A stretch of 64,000 nucleotides of DNA, from contig NZ_JABMEG010000001.1 of assembly GCF_013179735.1 (NCBI RefSeq), forward strand, positions 434,001 through 498,000, in the 5' to 3' direction. The DNA comes from Permianibacter fluminis (GTDB taxonomy: Bacteria > Pseudomonadota > Gammaproteobacteria > Enterobacterales > Permianibacteraceae). The notes below the pieces were generated by a model. That model saw only the letters and a list, made by a program, of their open reading frames with translations, was not told where the DNA came from and searched no databases. A program made the position numbers and the translations under genes. Positions within the stretch are counted from its first letter, which is position 1. Each line of letters begins with the position of its first letter. Positions 25,829-35,429 of the stretch are shown in pieces.

Positions 25829-27604
25829 ATGACAGCACCGACTGAAAAGGATCGCGGCGCATTCTGGCGACCTTCGTCGCAGTATCTGTGCGGCCATTTG
25901 CCCTGCGGCAAACCCTGTCAGCAAGGGCCGGACGCGCAAGGCCAGTGTCAGACCAGCACCGAATGCATTCCGGCCAAACGTGGCGCGCGCTGGCATTGCA
26001 CCCGCGCCGCCAGCGCCGGCGGCCCGTGCAGCGACGGCCCGACTCCGCAGGGCAGTTGCGCGCACGGTTTGCCACGCTGCTCGCCGATCCGCAGCCCGCG
26101 TCGGCGCTATCGCCAGATGATCGCCGGTTTGTTCGTGTTGGCGCTCGGCGTGACGCTGCTGATCTTTGCTCTGGCACCGGCGAAAGGTTTGAGTCCGGGC
26201 CCGTTGTCAGCCAAGCACGCTGCTGGCACGGCCGGTTGTGAAAGCTGTCATCAACTGGACGGCAGCGCCAGCGTAATGGCGGTGGTTGCCGGCGCGTTCT
26301 CGCACCACCCCAACGAACAGCAATGCTTCGACTGTCATACCGACAAAGCGTCACCGCATTCGGCGCATGACGGGGCCTTTACCGCGGCGGCAACGGAAAA
26401 TCCATCGGCAACAAAAAACCTGATGTGCCGCGAATGCCACCAGGAACATGACGCACCGTTGTTGCCCGGCCGCAGCAAGCAAATGGCGGTTTGCAATGAT
26501 TGCCACCAGCAGCGCCAGCATGCTTTCCCGGATCACAGCCGTTTTGCCGATTATCCGTATCAGCGGGTCAATCAATTGCGCTTTGATCATCGCAGCCATC
26601 TGGAAAAACATTTCCCGGCCAAGCAGGTCGCCGGTCAGCCGAAGGTGAGTTGCGTCAGTTGTCACAGCGCAACCGATGACGGCCGCTTCATGCAGGTCAA
26701 CCGCTTTGCCGATGCCTGCGCCAGCTGTCACCAGAAGAGCCTGACGGCGGAACCGCTGTTGTTGCTGGCGCTGCCCACGCTGGACCTGCCGGCCTTGCAG
26801 CGCGCCGGTGTCGACACCAGCGGCTGGCCGGAAGAAGGCGATGATGTGGTGTTCGCCAATGCCAGCTTGCTCAGCATTGCCAACCTGAGCGATGGCAAGA
26901 TTCCGGCGCTGCAATTGCTGAATCAGGATGTCAGTGATTTGTCGGCGGCAAGCCCGGCGCAGATCAAACTGGTGGCGCAAGTCAGCAGCGCGATTCGCCG
27001 CAGCCTGCATGCCTTGAATGCGGAAGCCCTGCCTGCGGCGGCTGTGACGGACAATCCAGTTATAGACAAGTCAGATCTCGACAAAAACAAACTGGCGCAA
27101 TTGCGCAGTGCCTTGGCCGAGCTGCCGCAAAAAAATCGCCACTTGAGTGACACGCAACTGGCGGTAACCCCGGAGAGTCACGGCGCCGCGGCACTGACCC
27201 TGCTGTTGCAGCCACGGCCGGATTTGCCAGCCGCCAGTTTTCCAAAACCCTGCAGCAGTTGCCATGCGCCAATGGCAGCGCCCGGTCAGCAAGCGGGCTG
27301 GCAATCACCGCTGCGCTCGGTCAAAGCCGGCAGCACGGTGATCTTTGGCCATCGTCAGCATTTGTTGTCGATGGGTGACAGCGGCTGCCAGAGTTGCCAC
27401 CGCTACAATGAGAGTGATGGCGATAACGAGCCCGGCAGCGACAAGAGCCAGAAAACGCCGACAGCCATGCACTCCTTTGCCACCATTCCGGTCAGCACCT
27501 GCGCCAGCTGTCACGACGGCAAAACCGACGCCGGCAATTGCAGCAGCTGTCACCAATACCACATCGGCACAGCTGCTCCGATCGCAGCGGAGGAAACGCC
27601 TTAA
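25829..27604 (+). CDS. Membrane-anchored decaheme cytochrome c with Cys-rich cytosolic N-terminus
   Basis: 591 aa. Residues 1-95 are cytosolic by the positive-inside rule (SPRRRYRQ precedes the helix) and carry nine Cys (21, 26, 30, 40, 46, 57, 67, 77, 84) with a duplicated motif C-x2-GP-x3-G-x-C (CQQGPDAQGQC and CSDGPTPQGSC). One transmembrane helix about 97-116. The periplasmic remainder has ten CxxCH sites: CESCH, CFDCH, CRECH, CNDCH, CVSCH, CASCH, CSSCH, CQSCH, CASCH and CSSCH, with repeated cytochrome-c3/c7-like spacing. The N-terminal cysteines may bind metal or an Fe-S cluster, which would let one chain bridge the membrane. It is the last gene of the operon. Confidence 0.9.
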   Translation: MTAPTEKDRGAFWRPSSQYLCGHLPCGKPCQQGPDAQGQCQTSTECIPAKRGARWHCTRAASAGGPCSDGPTPQGSCAHGLPRCSPIRSPRRRYRQMIAGLFVLALGVTLLIFALAPAKGLSPGPLSAKHAAGTAGCESCHQLDGSASVMAVVAGAFSHHPNEQQCFDCHTDKASPHSAHDGAFTAAATENPSATKNLMCRECHQEHDAPLLPGRSKQMAVCNDCHQQRQHAFPDHSRFADYPYQRVNQLRFDHRSHLEKHFPAKQVAGQPKVSCVSCHSATDDGRFMQVNRFADACASCHQKSLTAEPLLLLALPTLDLPALQRAGVDTSGWPEEGDDVVFANASLLSIANLSDGKIPALQLLNQDVSDLSAASPAQIKLVAQVSSAIRRSLHALNAEALPAAAVTDNPVIDKSDLDKNKLAQLRSALAELPQKNRHLSDTQLAVTPESHGAAALTLLLQPRPDLPAASFPKPCSSCHAPMAAPGQQAGWQSPLRSVKAGSTVIFGHRQHLLSMGDSGCQSCHRYNESDGDNEPGSDKSQKTPTAMHSFATIPVSTCASCHDGKTDAGNCSSCHQYHIGTAAPIAAEETP

Positions 27605-27640
27605 CAGACGGAGATCTGTCGGTATTGCGTGAAGCCGGCA

Positions 27641-27665
27641 CTGAAGACGCAATGCGCGTCTTCAG
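27641..27665. other. 10-bp perfect hairpin between convergent genes
   Basis: CTGAAGACGC / GCGTCTTCAG with loop AATGC. It overlaps the stop of the leftward methyltransferase gene and lies 37 bp after the decaheme gene. No T run, so its role as a terminator is uncertain. Confidence 0.45.
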
Positions 27666-28420
27666 CTTCGCTGTGCGGATTGCCGCCAGTTGTCGAGCAG
27701 GATCGCGGTCGCAATCCCGGCGTTGAGCGATTCGGCCTGACCATAAGCCGGAATGGTGATGCGATGTGTGACAAGGCCAGCCAATTCGGGCTGGATGCCG
27801 TGCGCCTCGTTGCCAATCACCAGCAGGCCGCCACGCGGCTCGAACGCGGTCCGGTGCACATCGGTGCCATCCAGAAACGCACCGTAACTCGGCCGATCGG
27901 CATGGGCCTGCAGAAACGCCGGCAGCGCCGTGTAATGCACCTGCACGCGCAGGAACGAGCCCATGCTGGCAGCAAGCACTTTCGGGTTGTACAGATCCGC
28001 CGTTTCCGGCGAGCAGATAATTTGCCGAATACCGAACCAGTCCGCCGTTCGGATGATGGTGCCGAGATTGCCCGGGTCGCGGATGTCATCCAGCACCAGC
28101 ACATATTCGCCGTCGCCAAAGCGGATCGGTGCCGGCAACGGAATCTCCAGCACCGCCAGCGCGCTGTCGTTGTGCTCGTAACTGCCCATGTCGGCCAGCT
28201 CTGCTGCCTTCACCGTGATCGCGTCAAGACCGCGCCGGCGCAAACCCGCCGCCAGCTCCGGCAAATACGCCGCGGTGGCGTAAACGCTGTGCAGCGGCCA
28301 GTCACTGGCCAGCACTTCCTGCACGCTCTTGCCGCCTTCCACCACGAACAGCGCATGCTCGCGACGATATTTTTTCTGCTGCAGCGATTTGATCAGCTTG
28401 ACGGTATTGCGGATCAGCAT
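27662..28420 (-). CDS. SpoU/TrmH-type rRNA or tRNA 2'-O-methyltransferase
   Basis: 252 aa. N-terminal RNA-binding part (residues 1-100, REHALFVVEGGKSVQEVL) and C-terminal SPOUT knot with motif 1 LDDIRDPGNLGTIIRTADWFG, motif 2 VIGNEAHGI and motif 3 IPAYGQAESLNAGIATAILL. Methylates a ribose 2'-OH in rRNA or tRNA with SAM; the site is not predictable (RlmB/TsnR-like branch). It may be cotranscribed with the upstream S9 peptidase gene (75 bp). Confidence 0.9.
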   Translation of the reverse strand: MLIRNTVKLIKSLQQKKYRREHALFVVEGGKSVQEVLASDWPLHSVYATAAYLPELAAGLRRRGLDAITVKAAELADMGSYEHNDSALAVLEIPLPAPIRFGDGEYVLVLDDIRDPGNLGTIIRTADWFGIRQIICSPETADLYNPKVLAASMGSFLRVQVHYTALPAFLQAHADRPSYGAFLDGTDVHRTAFEPRGGLLVIGNEAHGIQPELAGLVTHRITIPAYGQAESLNAGIATAILLDNWRQSAQRS

Positions 28421-28495
28421 GGCAACGCTTCAGTCATGGTTGAACTCTCCCAATACACTTCCGTCTGCAGATAGCCGCGACGTTTTAATACTCCA

Positions 28496-30484
28496 TTAAT
28501 GACCAATCTGTTTATCCAGAAAGGCCAATACAGCTTCATAGAATTTGACCCGATTTGCCTCGCTGGCAAAGCCGTGCGCTTCGTCGTCGAACTCAAGATA
28601 CTCGTAGGTTTTCTTGTTGTCTTTTAGCGCAGCAATCAGCCGTTCGACATGCTCAATTGGTACCTGCTCATCGGCGTCACCATGGCTCAGCAACAGCGGC
28701 GCCTTGATCGCGGCCACGTGCTGCACCGGCGAGCGCGCTGCCAGCGATTGCGGATCCGTACCGATCGCCTGCTCCAGATAGTGCCGGCCAATACGGCTGC
28801 GCTGAATATTGCCTTCCTCGTGCATCAAGGACAAATCATAGACGCCCATTGACGCAATGCCGCAGCGATACAGCTCAGGCGTCTTGATCAAACCCCAGAC
28901 ACTGGCATAGCCACCATAACTATGACCCATGATGCAGATGCGGTTGGCATCGGCGATGCCTTGTCCGGCCAACCATTTGGTGGCGTCAGTCAGATCATCC
29001 TGCATGGTCGTGCCCCACTGACCGTAGGCATCAAACCGGAACGATTTGCCATAGCCACCGGAACCACGAAAGTTGACTTGCAACACCGCATAACCGGCAG
29101 CCGCGAGCAACTGCACTTCTGCATCATAACCCCACTTGTCCTGCACGCCATAAGGACCACCGTGGACCAGCAATACCGCCGGCAAGTCTTTCGCCGGTTT
29201 GGCTTTCGGCACCGTCAGCAGGGCCGACAATTGCAGACCGTCACGGGCCTTGATGGTGACCGGCTCCATCGGACTGAGCTGCGCCGATTTCAGCCAGGGT
29301 GCCGCTTCGGCAATTTTGCCTATCGCTTTCTTGTCACTGTCGATCAGATAGAACACTGCGGGCTGAATGTCAGAACCGATTTGCACCACGGCGCGTTTGC
29401 CATCCGCGCTGTAGCCGCTGATAGCAATATTGCTGGTCGGAAAGGTACTGGCCGCCAATTTGAGCACAGCCGCTTCGGGTACCTCGGCGTTCAGCAGATG
29501 CAAACTGGGTTTGCCGGTCACTGCCGTCGAGAAAGCGAATGGCTCGCGACCATCTGCGGTCCAGTAAATCTCGCCAAGATCAACGCGTTCGGCGCGATAC
29601 AGTGTTGTCCGTTCGCCGGTGGCCGGGTCCAGCAAGGCAAGCCCGGTGGTTTCACTGTCGGTGTTGTCTTCGATCAACACCTTCTTGTCGTCACGCTCAA
29701 AGCTGAGCGGTTGCCAAAAGCCCTGATTGCCGCCACGTTGGAACAACTGCTTCCAGTCAGATTCGGCATCGGCGCGATAGAACATTTCGGCGTAACCCTC
29801 TTCCGAGACGTGCTCGGCAAAGCGCACGACCCCGGCATTGTCGATGGTCAGTTCGCTGTCACGGATGTCGATGGTCTCGGCGCCGGTTTGCCGGGCGTTG
29901 TACACATTCAGATAGGTGACCACCGGTTTGACTTCGGTATCACGATCACGAACCCAAGGCTGCTTTTGAATCAGCATGCGTTGCGGGTCATCCGTTTTGA
30001 GTCGCAGTATCTTGAGATTGGCCCAGTCTTCCTGGGCGGCCAGCGCCTTGACCGAGCCACTGCCGGCCTGCGGTCCGAAAATGGTCAGCTGTTTCGAACC
30101 ATCAAAATTGACCGCAACGATGTTGGCATCAGGAACCGACTCCGCCCTGCTGCCACGCTTCTTCTCCGCGCGCAGCAAGATCCGTTCGTCGTTGAACCAT
30201 TGCGCGTCGGCCACGCTGAGGTTGCGCGGAAAGCGCAGCACCGAGGTGATTTTCTTGTTCTTGAGATCAAGGACCCGCAGCTCGGTCTTGTACGGGTAAT
30301 CGGAGTCTTCGGCTTTGACGATCATCGCCAGATAGTCACCGGACGGCGACAGCACCATGTCTTCATACTGCGGTTGCTGGACAAACGGCTTGACATCGAT
30401 TGCCATGACCGCGAGCGGCATAACAGCGACTGCTGCCGTCACCAGCAAACGCGATCCCATATATCGAACCGACTGGGTGAACAT
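28496..30484 (-). CDS. Exported S9 family prolyl-oligopeptidase-type peptidase
   Basis: 662 aa. Signal peptide about residues 1-28 (LLVTAAVAVMPLAVMA). An N-terminal seven-bladed propeller part (about residues 30-380) is followed by an alpha/beta-hydrolase domain with nucleophile GHSYGGYAS, acid HGDADEQVP and His DEAHGF. Cleaves short peptides in the periplasm, of DPP-IV/acylaminoacyl-peptidase type; which one cannot be told. Confidence 0.92.
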   Translation of the reverse strand: MFTQSVRYMGSRLLVTAAVAVMPLAVMAIDVKPFVQQPQYEDMVLSPSGDYLAMIVKAEDSDYPYKTELRVLDLKNKKITSVLRFPRNLSVADAQWFNDERILLRAEKKRGSRAESVPDANIVAVNFDGSKQLTIFGPQAGSGSVKALAAQEDWANLKILRLKTDDPQRMLIQKQPWVRDRDTEVKPVVTYLNVYNARQTGAETIDIRDSELTIDNAGVVRFAEHVSEEGYAEMFYRADAESDWKQLFQRGGNQGFWQPLSFERDDKKVLIEDNTDSETTGLALLDPATGERTTLYRAERVDLGEIYWTADGREPFAFSTAVTGKPSLHLLNAEVPEAAVLKLAASTFPTSNIAISGYSADGKRAVVQIGSDIQPAVFYLIDSDKKAIGKIAEAAPWLKSAQLSPMEPVTIKARDGLQLSALLTVPKAKPAKDLPAVLLVHGGPYGVQDKWGYDAEVQLLAAAGYAVLQVNFRGSGGYGKSFRFDAYGQWGTTMQDDLTDATKWLAGQGIADANRICIMGHSYGGYASVWGLIKTPELYRCGIASMGVYDLSLMHEEGNIQRSRIGRHYLEQAIGTDPQSLAARSPVQHVAAIKAPLLLSHGDADEQVPIEHVERLIAALKDNKKTYEYLEFDDEAHGFASEANRVKFYEAVLAFLDKQIGH

Positions 30485-30837
30485 CTAAACTCCCTTTCAT
30501 TCTTGGTCTTGGCTTGTGTTGCTCGAACGCCGGTCTGATCCGTCCGCCCGCCTATCTGTTTGCACGTCGGCGCGGACATCGATTGTCCCCGGCCGTCGCC
30601 GATATCCGCACGTGTATGGTGTGCTGGTGGTGGCATCGCTGCCCGGCAAACCAGCACGATTGCCAGGAGCAAGTCGGCGGCTCCGAGTCACCCCGGCGGG
30701 GCGGAGCCACGCTTGCTCCGTTGGCAAGCGGACCAACGTTCCAGCCCGCTGCCCCAGTATACGGCCGGCATTATGGCGTGCCCGGCAACGGCCGTCGCTG
30801 CTAGAATGCGTGTTAGCGATTTGTGCTGGACTTTCTC
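30485..30837 (+). promoter_or_regulatory. Divergent intergenic region upstream of bioA
   Basis: 353 bp. A good -10 (TAGAAT, 30802-30807) lies 31 bp before the bioA ATG, but with a weak -35. No BirA operator palindrome was recognised, and no gene is supported here. Confidence 0.35.
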
Positions 30838-32205
30838 ATGCCGGATGTCTCCCCGCCCCGCAACGACGAGCTGATGCAGCGCGATCTGCGCCATCTGTGG
30901 CACCCCTGCACCCAGATGAAAGATCACGAGCGTTATCCGGTGACGCCGATTCGGCGTGCCAGCGGCGTTTATCTGGAAGACTTCGAGGGCCGGCGTTACA
31001 TCGACGCCATCAGTTCCTGGTGGACCAATATCCTCGGTCACTGCAACCCGGACATCAATGCCGCCATCAAGGATCAGCTGGACCAGTTGGAGCATGTGAT
31101 CTTTGCCGGTTTTTCTCACGAGCCGGCAATCGCTCTGGGCGAGAAATTGACCGCACTGACACCGCCGGGACTGACCCGGCTGTTCTTTGGCGACAACGGT
31201 TCCAGTGCGATCGAAATCGCACTGAAGATGAGTTTTCATTTCTGGCTCAACAGTGGCAAGCCCGGCAAGAAGCGGTTCGTCGCGCTGCAAAATGGCTATC
31301 ACGGCGAAACCCTGGGCGCGCTTGCCGTAGGTGATGTGGCGCTGTTCAAAACCACTTATGCCCCGCTGCTGATGGACGCCATCATGGTGCCGTCACCCGA
31401 TTGCTATTACCGCGAACCGGGTGAAAGCTGGGAGGCCTATTCGCGCCGCCAGTTCGCCCACATGGAACGCGTATTGGCAGAAAAGCATGACGAGATTGCC
31501 GGCGTCATTCTGGAACCGCTGGTGCAATGTGCGACCGGCATGCGCATGTATCATCCGGTTTATCTGACGCTGCTGCGCGAAGCCTGCGACAAATACGGCG
31601 TGCATCTGATCGCGGATGAAATCGCTGTTGGCTTTGGTCGCACCGGCACCCTGTTCGCCTGTGAGCAGGCCGGTATCAGTCCGGATTTTCTTTGTTTGTC
31701 GAAAGCCTTGACCGGCGGCTATCTGCCGATGTCGCTGGTGGTGACCAGCGAGACCATTTACGGCGCGTTTTACGACAGTTATGAATCAATGCGCGGGTTC
31801 CTGCATTCGCACAGCTACACCGCCAATCCACTCGCCTGCCGGGCGGCCTGCGCCACCATCGATCTGCTGCAGCAAGGTGACTGGCTGACCCGCAATCGCG
31901 CTACGGCCAAATTGTTCTGGGACGGCGTGGCACCGTTGCAGGATCATCCGCATGTGGCTGAAGTGCGGCAGACCGGCATGATCACCGCCATCGAGTTGGT
32001 CAAGAACAAGCAAACCCGGCAAGCCTTTGCCTGGCAAGAGCGGCGCGGCATGCGCATTTTTGATTACGCACTGAGCCAAGGTGCGTTGCTGCGCCCGATC
32101 GGCGGCGTGGTCTATTTCATGACGCCATACATCATCAGCCCGGAGCAGGTGCAACAACTGGTTCGCATCGCCATCGACGGCATCACGCTGGCCGTTGCTG
32201 ACTGA
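30838..32205 (+). CDS. bioA: Adenosylmethionine--8-amino-7-oxononanoate aminotransferase
   Basis: 455 aa (five more if the GTG at 30823 is used). PLP enzyme of biotin synthesis using SAM as amino donor. Markers: LWHPCTQMKDHE, SSWWTNILGHCNP, ALQNGYHGETLGAL, IADEIAVGFGRTG, and the PLP-Lys block CLSKALTGGYLPMS. Alone here, without bioBFCD, unlike the clustered biotin operon of E. coli. Confidence 0.96.
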   Translation: MPDVSPPRNDELMQRDLRHLWHPCTQMKDHERYPVTPIRRASGVYLEDFEGRRYIDAISSWWTNILGHCNPDINAAIKDQLDQLEHVIFAGFSHEPAIALGEKLTALTPPGLTRLFFGDNGSSAIEIALKMSFHFWLNSGKPGKKRFVALQNGYHGETLGALAVGDVALFKTTYAPLLMDAIMVPSPDCYYREPGESWEAYSRRQFAHMERVLAEKHDEIAGVILEPLVQCATGMRMYHPVYLTLLREACDKYGVHLIADEIAVGFGRTGTLFACEQAGISPDFLCLSKALTGGYLPMSLVVTSETIYGAFYDSYESMRGFLHSHSYTANPLACRAACATIDLLQQGDWLTRNRATAKLFWDGVAPLQDHPHVAEVRQTGMITAIELVKNKQTRQAFAWQERRGMRIFDYALSQGALLRPIGGVVYFMTPYIISPEQVQQLVRIAIDGITLAVAD

Positions 32206-32243
32206 CGCCCACAACACTTCCCACACTGAGACTGACTTTCATA

Positions 32244-33140
32244 ATGCTGAATCGGCTCCGCTTCTGGCGGGAAAAAAATTGGCAGGTCATCGATGCTGAC
32301 ACCTACGCCGCAACCTGGCAGCGCTTTGGCGGCAGCCTGCTGACCCAGCCAGACGTCGTTGCGCGCTTGTCCGCACTCGCCGAAACCGACGTGCGTTATC
32401 TCGGTTGGCAAGACAATGGCGAGTGGGTCGCGGCCATTCCGACCTGGGGCCGCTATCTGGCACTGTCGCGACAAGCGCTCAAACGCATGGGTAAGCCTGG
32501 TCTGTTTGATCTGGGCAATGCCGAAATCATTTTGCCGATGGCGGCCGATGCGCACATTCAGTTGCGTCATAGCTGCAAGTATCTGACGGCAACGCAGGCA
32601 GAACAAATTGCCGGCGCACGCAAGCAGAAAGAAGAATTGACGCTGGCAAAAGATCCCGACGACATGGTGCGCAAAGTGCGTTACAACCTGCGCCGCGAGC
32701 TGCGCCTGCTGGAAGAAGCCGGCGGCGTGATCCGGCCGATGCACGAGCTGACGGCAGCTGAGCAGGCAAAGAGCTATATCGAATTGTTCGAGCGCCGTTG
32801 GGGGTTTGCCGCCGCTGGTCGAGAACGGCTCGCCGAGGTGCTGGCGCTGCTGCGCGAATTCGTGGTCGGCTCGGTGGTTTATCTGCATGAGACGCCGATT
32901 GCAATTCAGTTGCTGTATCGGGTCGAGTCGCCACAGTGGATTTCGGTGGAATACGTCAACGGTGGTGTCGATCCGCAAACCCGCGATTTCAGTCCCGGCA
33001 GCGTGCTGACCTATCTCAATACCCAAGCGGCGTGGGCCGATGCCAAGGCGCTCGGCAAAACCTTGCGCTACTCGTTTGGTCGCGCCGACCGCGAATACAA
33101 GGATCGCTGGTGCAATCGCGTGCCGGTGTATCAGGTGTGA
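32244..33140 (+). CDS. Mig-14-like (GNAT-fold) antimicrobial-peptide-resistance protein
   Basis: 298 aa. It resembles the Mig-14 family by KVRYNLRRELRLLEEAGG, the strand SVVYLHETPIAIQLLY, EYVNGGVDPQTRDFSPGSVL and YSFGRADREYKDRWCNR. Mig-14 of Salmonella and its pseudomonad relatives help survive cationic antimicrobial peptides; the exact chemistry is unsettled. Its stop overlaps the next start (TGATG). First gene of an envelope-modification operon. Confidence 0.8.
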   Translation: MLNRLRFWREKNWQVIDADTYAATWQRFGGSLLTQPDVVARLSALAETDVRYLGWQDNGEWVAAIPTWGRYLALSRQALKRMGKPGLFDLGNAEIILPMAADAHIQLRHSCKYLTATQAEQIAGARKQKEELTLAKDPDDMVRKVRYNLRRELRLLEEAGGVIRPMHELTAAEQAKSYIELFERRWGFAAAGRERLAEVLALLREFVVGSVVYLHETPIAIQLLYRVESPQWISVEYVNGGVDPQTRDFSPGSVLTYLNTQAAWADAKALGKTLRYSFGRADREYKDRWCNRVPVYQV

Positions 33141-34669
33141 TGACCATGAAAGCCGACAAACAGACGCTGCTGCGCCAGCATCGCCAGCGCAAACGGTTTG
33201 CCCTGCTGCTGGCGCTGATTGCACTGATCGCCCTGGCGCTGGCCGGATTGGCCTGGTTGTTGCCGCTGCTGGCGCTGCTCGGCTGGGTTCTGAATGAAGC
33301 GTTTTTTTCCGATCATCTGTTTTACTCGCCGAGCCAGGATTATCGCTACGATTTGCACGCGGCCGTCCGGCTGCCAGTGCAGTTGGCCAATGGTCGCCTG
33401 CACCTGAATGCACCGATTGAACCGGACGTCGATACCTGGCTGCTCGCCATTCAGGTGCGCGGCTCGTGGTTCAGTCGCTGGCGCGATCCGCTGGTGCGGA
33501 TTTACACCGCTGATTCGCAGGGCACGCCAAATCAACAGACTCAAGATGCTCGGTCGGATCAGCAAACGTTCGAGCGCGGCAGTTTTGGCTTGCGCTATCT
33601 CAATCTGTCGGATTTTCGCGCCGAGCTGGCTGCCGGCCAACTGCAACTAAGTGGACTGCATTGCACGTTTGAACAGGACGCCGTGTTGTATGGTTTTCGC
33701 AACGCCGATTACCGCCGCAAGCGCACGCTGATCCTCGCGCCGCATGCCGATGATGCCGAGCTGGCGGCGTTTGGTTTTTATCAGTCGTCCGCCGAGACCA
33801 GCATCGTTACCGTCACGGTCGGCGAACTGGAAGCCGACGCCTATCAAGCGTTTGGCTTGGCACCGGCGCAAGCGGCTGAATTGAAAGCACGGCTCAGGGT
33901 CTGGGACAGTCAGGCCATTCCGCAGTGGGCCGGTATTCCGGCCGAGCGCTGTTTTCAGCTCGGTTATTTCTGTTTGCAATTGCGCGCCATGCAGCAAGCA
34001 CCGGAACAAAGTTTCGGTTCACGGGTGGCACCGCTGCAGGATGTGCGACCGTTTCGTCGGCGCAACAGTCAGCGCCTGCCGGCCGACGCCAACGGCGAGC
34101 CGACCTGGCGCAATCTGGTTGCCGATTTGCGCGCCCTGCTGGAGACGCTGCAGCCGGAAGTGGTCATCACGCCGCATCCAGTCATCGATCCGCACAGCGA
34201 TCATGTCGCCTGCACGGCGGCGCTGAACGAAGCCATTCAGTTGAGCCAGTGGCAACCGCAATACCAGCTGCACTACGCCAACCATCTGCATGACAACGAT
34301 CGCTGGCCGATGGGCAACGCCCACGATGGCGTAACGCTGCCGCCAGCCGTGGCGGCGTTGCCGGTCAGCGGCCTGTGGAGCCTGAGCCTCGACCGCCGCC
34401 AGCAAATCGACAAAGCCATGGCACTGGCGATGATGCATGACCTGCAGCCACGGCTGCCGCTGAAAAAGCGGCTGCGCCGGCTGCTGCAGCGCGGGCTGGC
34501 CGGGCGGCGCTGGCCGGCCTTCGGCGACAGCGAGTTTTTCCGCAAGGCGGTCCGCCGGCATGAGCTGTTTTTTGTCCAGCCGGCGACCGGCACGGCAGAG
34601 ACCGGCACCGCGGCGACGGAAACAACAGCCATTGCAGCAACAACCGCTGCGGAATCAGGCGCGGTTTAA
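33140..34669 (+). CDS. PIG-L family deacetylase, membrane-anchored
   Basis: About 509 aa; the start ATG overlaps the previous stop. A hydrophobic stretch near the N-terminus (about residues 20-50) acts as an anchor; a roughly 150-residue beta-rich part follows, then the LmbE/PIG-L domain with LILAPHADDAELAAFGF (metal-binding His and Asp) and later ITPHPVIDPHSDHVA. Removes acetyl from a GlcNAc-type sugar. The last ~40 residues are Thr/Ala repeats (ETGTAATETTAIAATTAAES). Operon neighbours suggest a lipid A or surface-glycan substrate. Confidence 0.88.
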   Translation: MTMKADKQTLLRQHRQRKRFALLLALIALIALALAGLAWLLPLLALLGWVLNEAFFSDHLFYSPSQDYRYDLHAAVRLPVQLANGRLHLNAPIEPDVDTWLLAIQVRGSWFSRWRDPLVRIYTADSQGTPNQQTQDARSDQQTFERGSFGLRYLNLSDFRAELAAGQLQLSGLHCTFEQDAVLYGFRNADYRRKRTLILAPHADDAELAAFGFYQSSAETSIVTVTVGELEADAYQAFGLAPAQAAELKARLRVWDSQAIPQWAGIPAERCFQLGYFCLQLRAMQQAPEQSFGSRVAPLQDVRPFRRRNSQRLPADANGEPTWRNLVADLRALLETLQPEVVITPHPVIDPHSDHVACTAALNEAIQLSQWQPQYQLHYANHLHDNDRWPMGNAHDGVTLPPAVAALPVSGLWSLSLDRRQQIDKAMALAMMHDLQPRLPLKKRLRRLLQRGLAGRRWPAFGDSEFFRKAVRRHELFFVQPATGTAETGTAATETTAIAATTAAESGAV

Positions 34670-34724
34670 GGTACAGCCAAGAAGCACTTTGCTATCATCG
34701 CCGCGCACTTTGAGGTGACCGTCC

Positions 34725-35429
34725 ATGACCGACAACAACAGCAACAACCCGAACAAACCGGCCGTCCATCTGGCCTTTTCCGACAAATACAGCCACGAGC
34801 ACGCGTCGGACTACCAGAAGAAACACGAAGCCGGCTTTCAGCGCCGCTTCTCCAACTGGCTGGAACAACGGGCCGCGCGCAAAGCCCTCGCCACGGCCGG
34901 CGACCCGAAATCCGTTATCGATTTGCCCTGCGGCGCCGGTCGCTTCTGGGGCCTGTTGGCCGAGAAAGCCGATCGCAAGCTGTACGCGGCCGATTACAGC
35001 CAGGGCATGCTCGACACCTGTCAGCGCGTGCACCCGCCGGCGCTGATGCAGCGGTTTGAATGCAGGCAGGCGTCGGCCTTCGATACCCAATATCCGGATA
35101 GCTTCGTTGACTGCGTGTTTTCGATGCGCTTGATGCACCACGTCGGTCAGAGCAAGGATCGCTTGGTCATGCTGCGCGAGTTCCGTCGCATCTGCCGCGA
35201 AACCGTCATCCTGTCGCTGTGGGTCGATGGCAACATCAAGGCCTGGAAACGCCGTCGGCTCGACGCCAAACGCGCTGCCCAAGGCAAGAATCCGAACAAC
35301 CGTTTCGTCACGCCGGCGGCGCAATTCGAAGCCGAGTGCCGTGAAGCCGGACTGCAGGTGGTCGCCCATTACGATGTGCTGCCGTTCTTCCTGATGTGGC
35401 GCATTTACGTGCTGCGCAAGGTCGGCTGA
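34725..35429 (+). CDS. Class I SAM-dependent methyltransferase
   Basis: 234 aa. Rossmann motif I VIDLPCGAGRFWG, an acidic strand-2 end (LYAADYSQGML) and motif IV VFSMRLMHHV identify a type-11 small-molecule methyltransferase. Substrate unknown. The stop overlaps the next start (TGATG); it lies 55 bp after the deacetylase gene. Confidence 0.88.
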   Translation: MTDNNSNNPNKPAVHLAFSDKYSHEHASDYQKKHEAGFQRRFSNWLEQRAARKALATAGDPKSVIDLPCGAGRFWGLLAEKADRKLYAADYSQGMLDTCQRVHPPALMQRFECRQASAFDTQYPDSFVDCVFSMRLMHHVGQSKDRLVMLREFRRICRETVILSLWVDGNIKAWKRRRLDAKRAAQGKNPNNRFVTPAAQFEAECREAGLQVVAHYDVLPFFLMWRIYVLRKVG

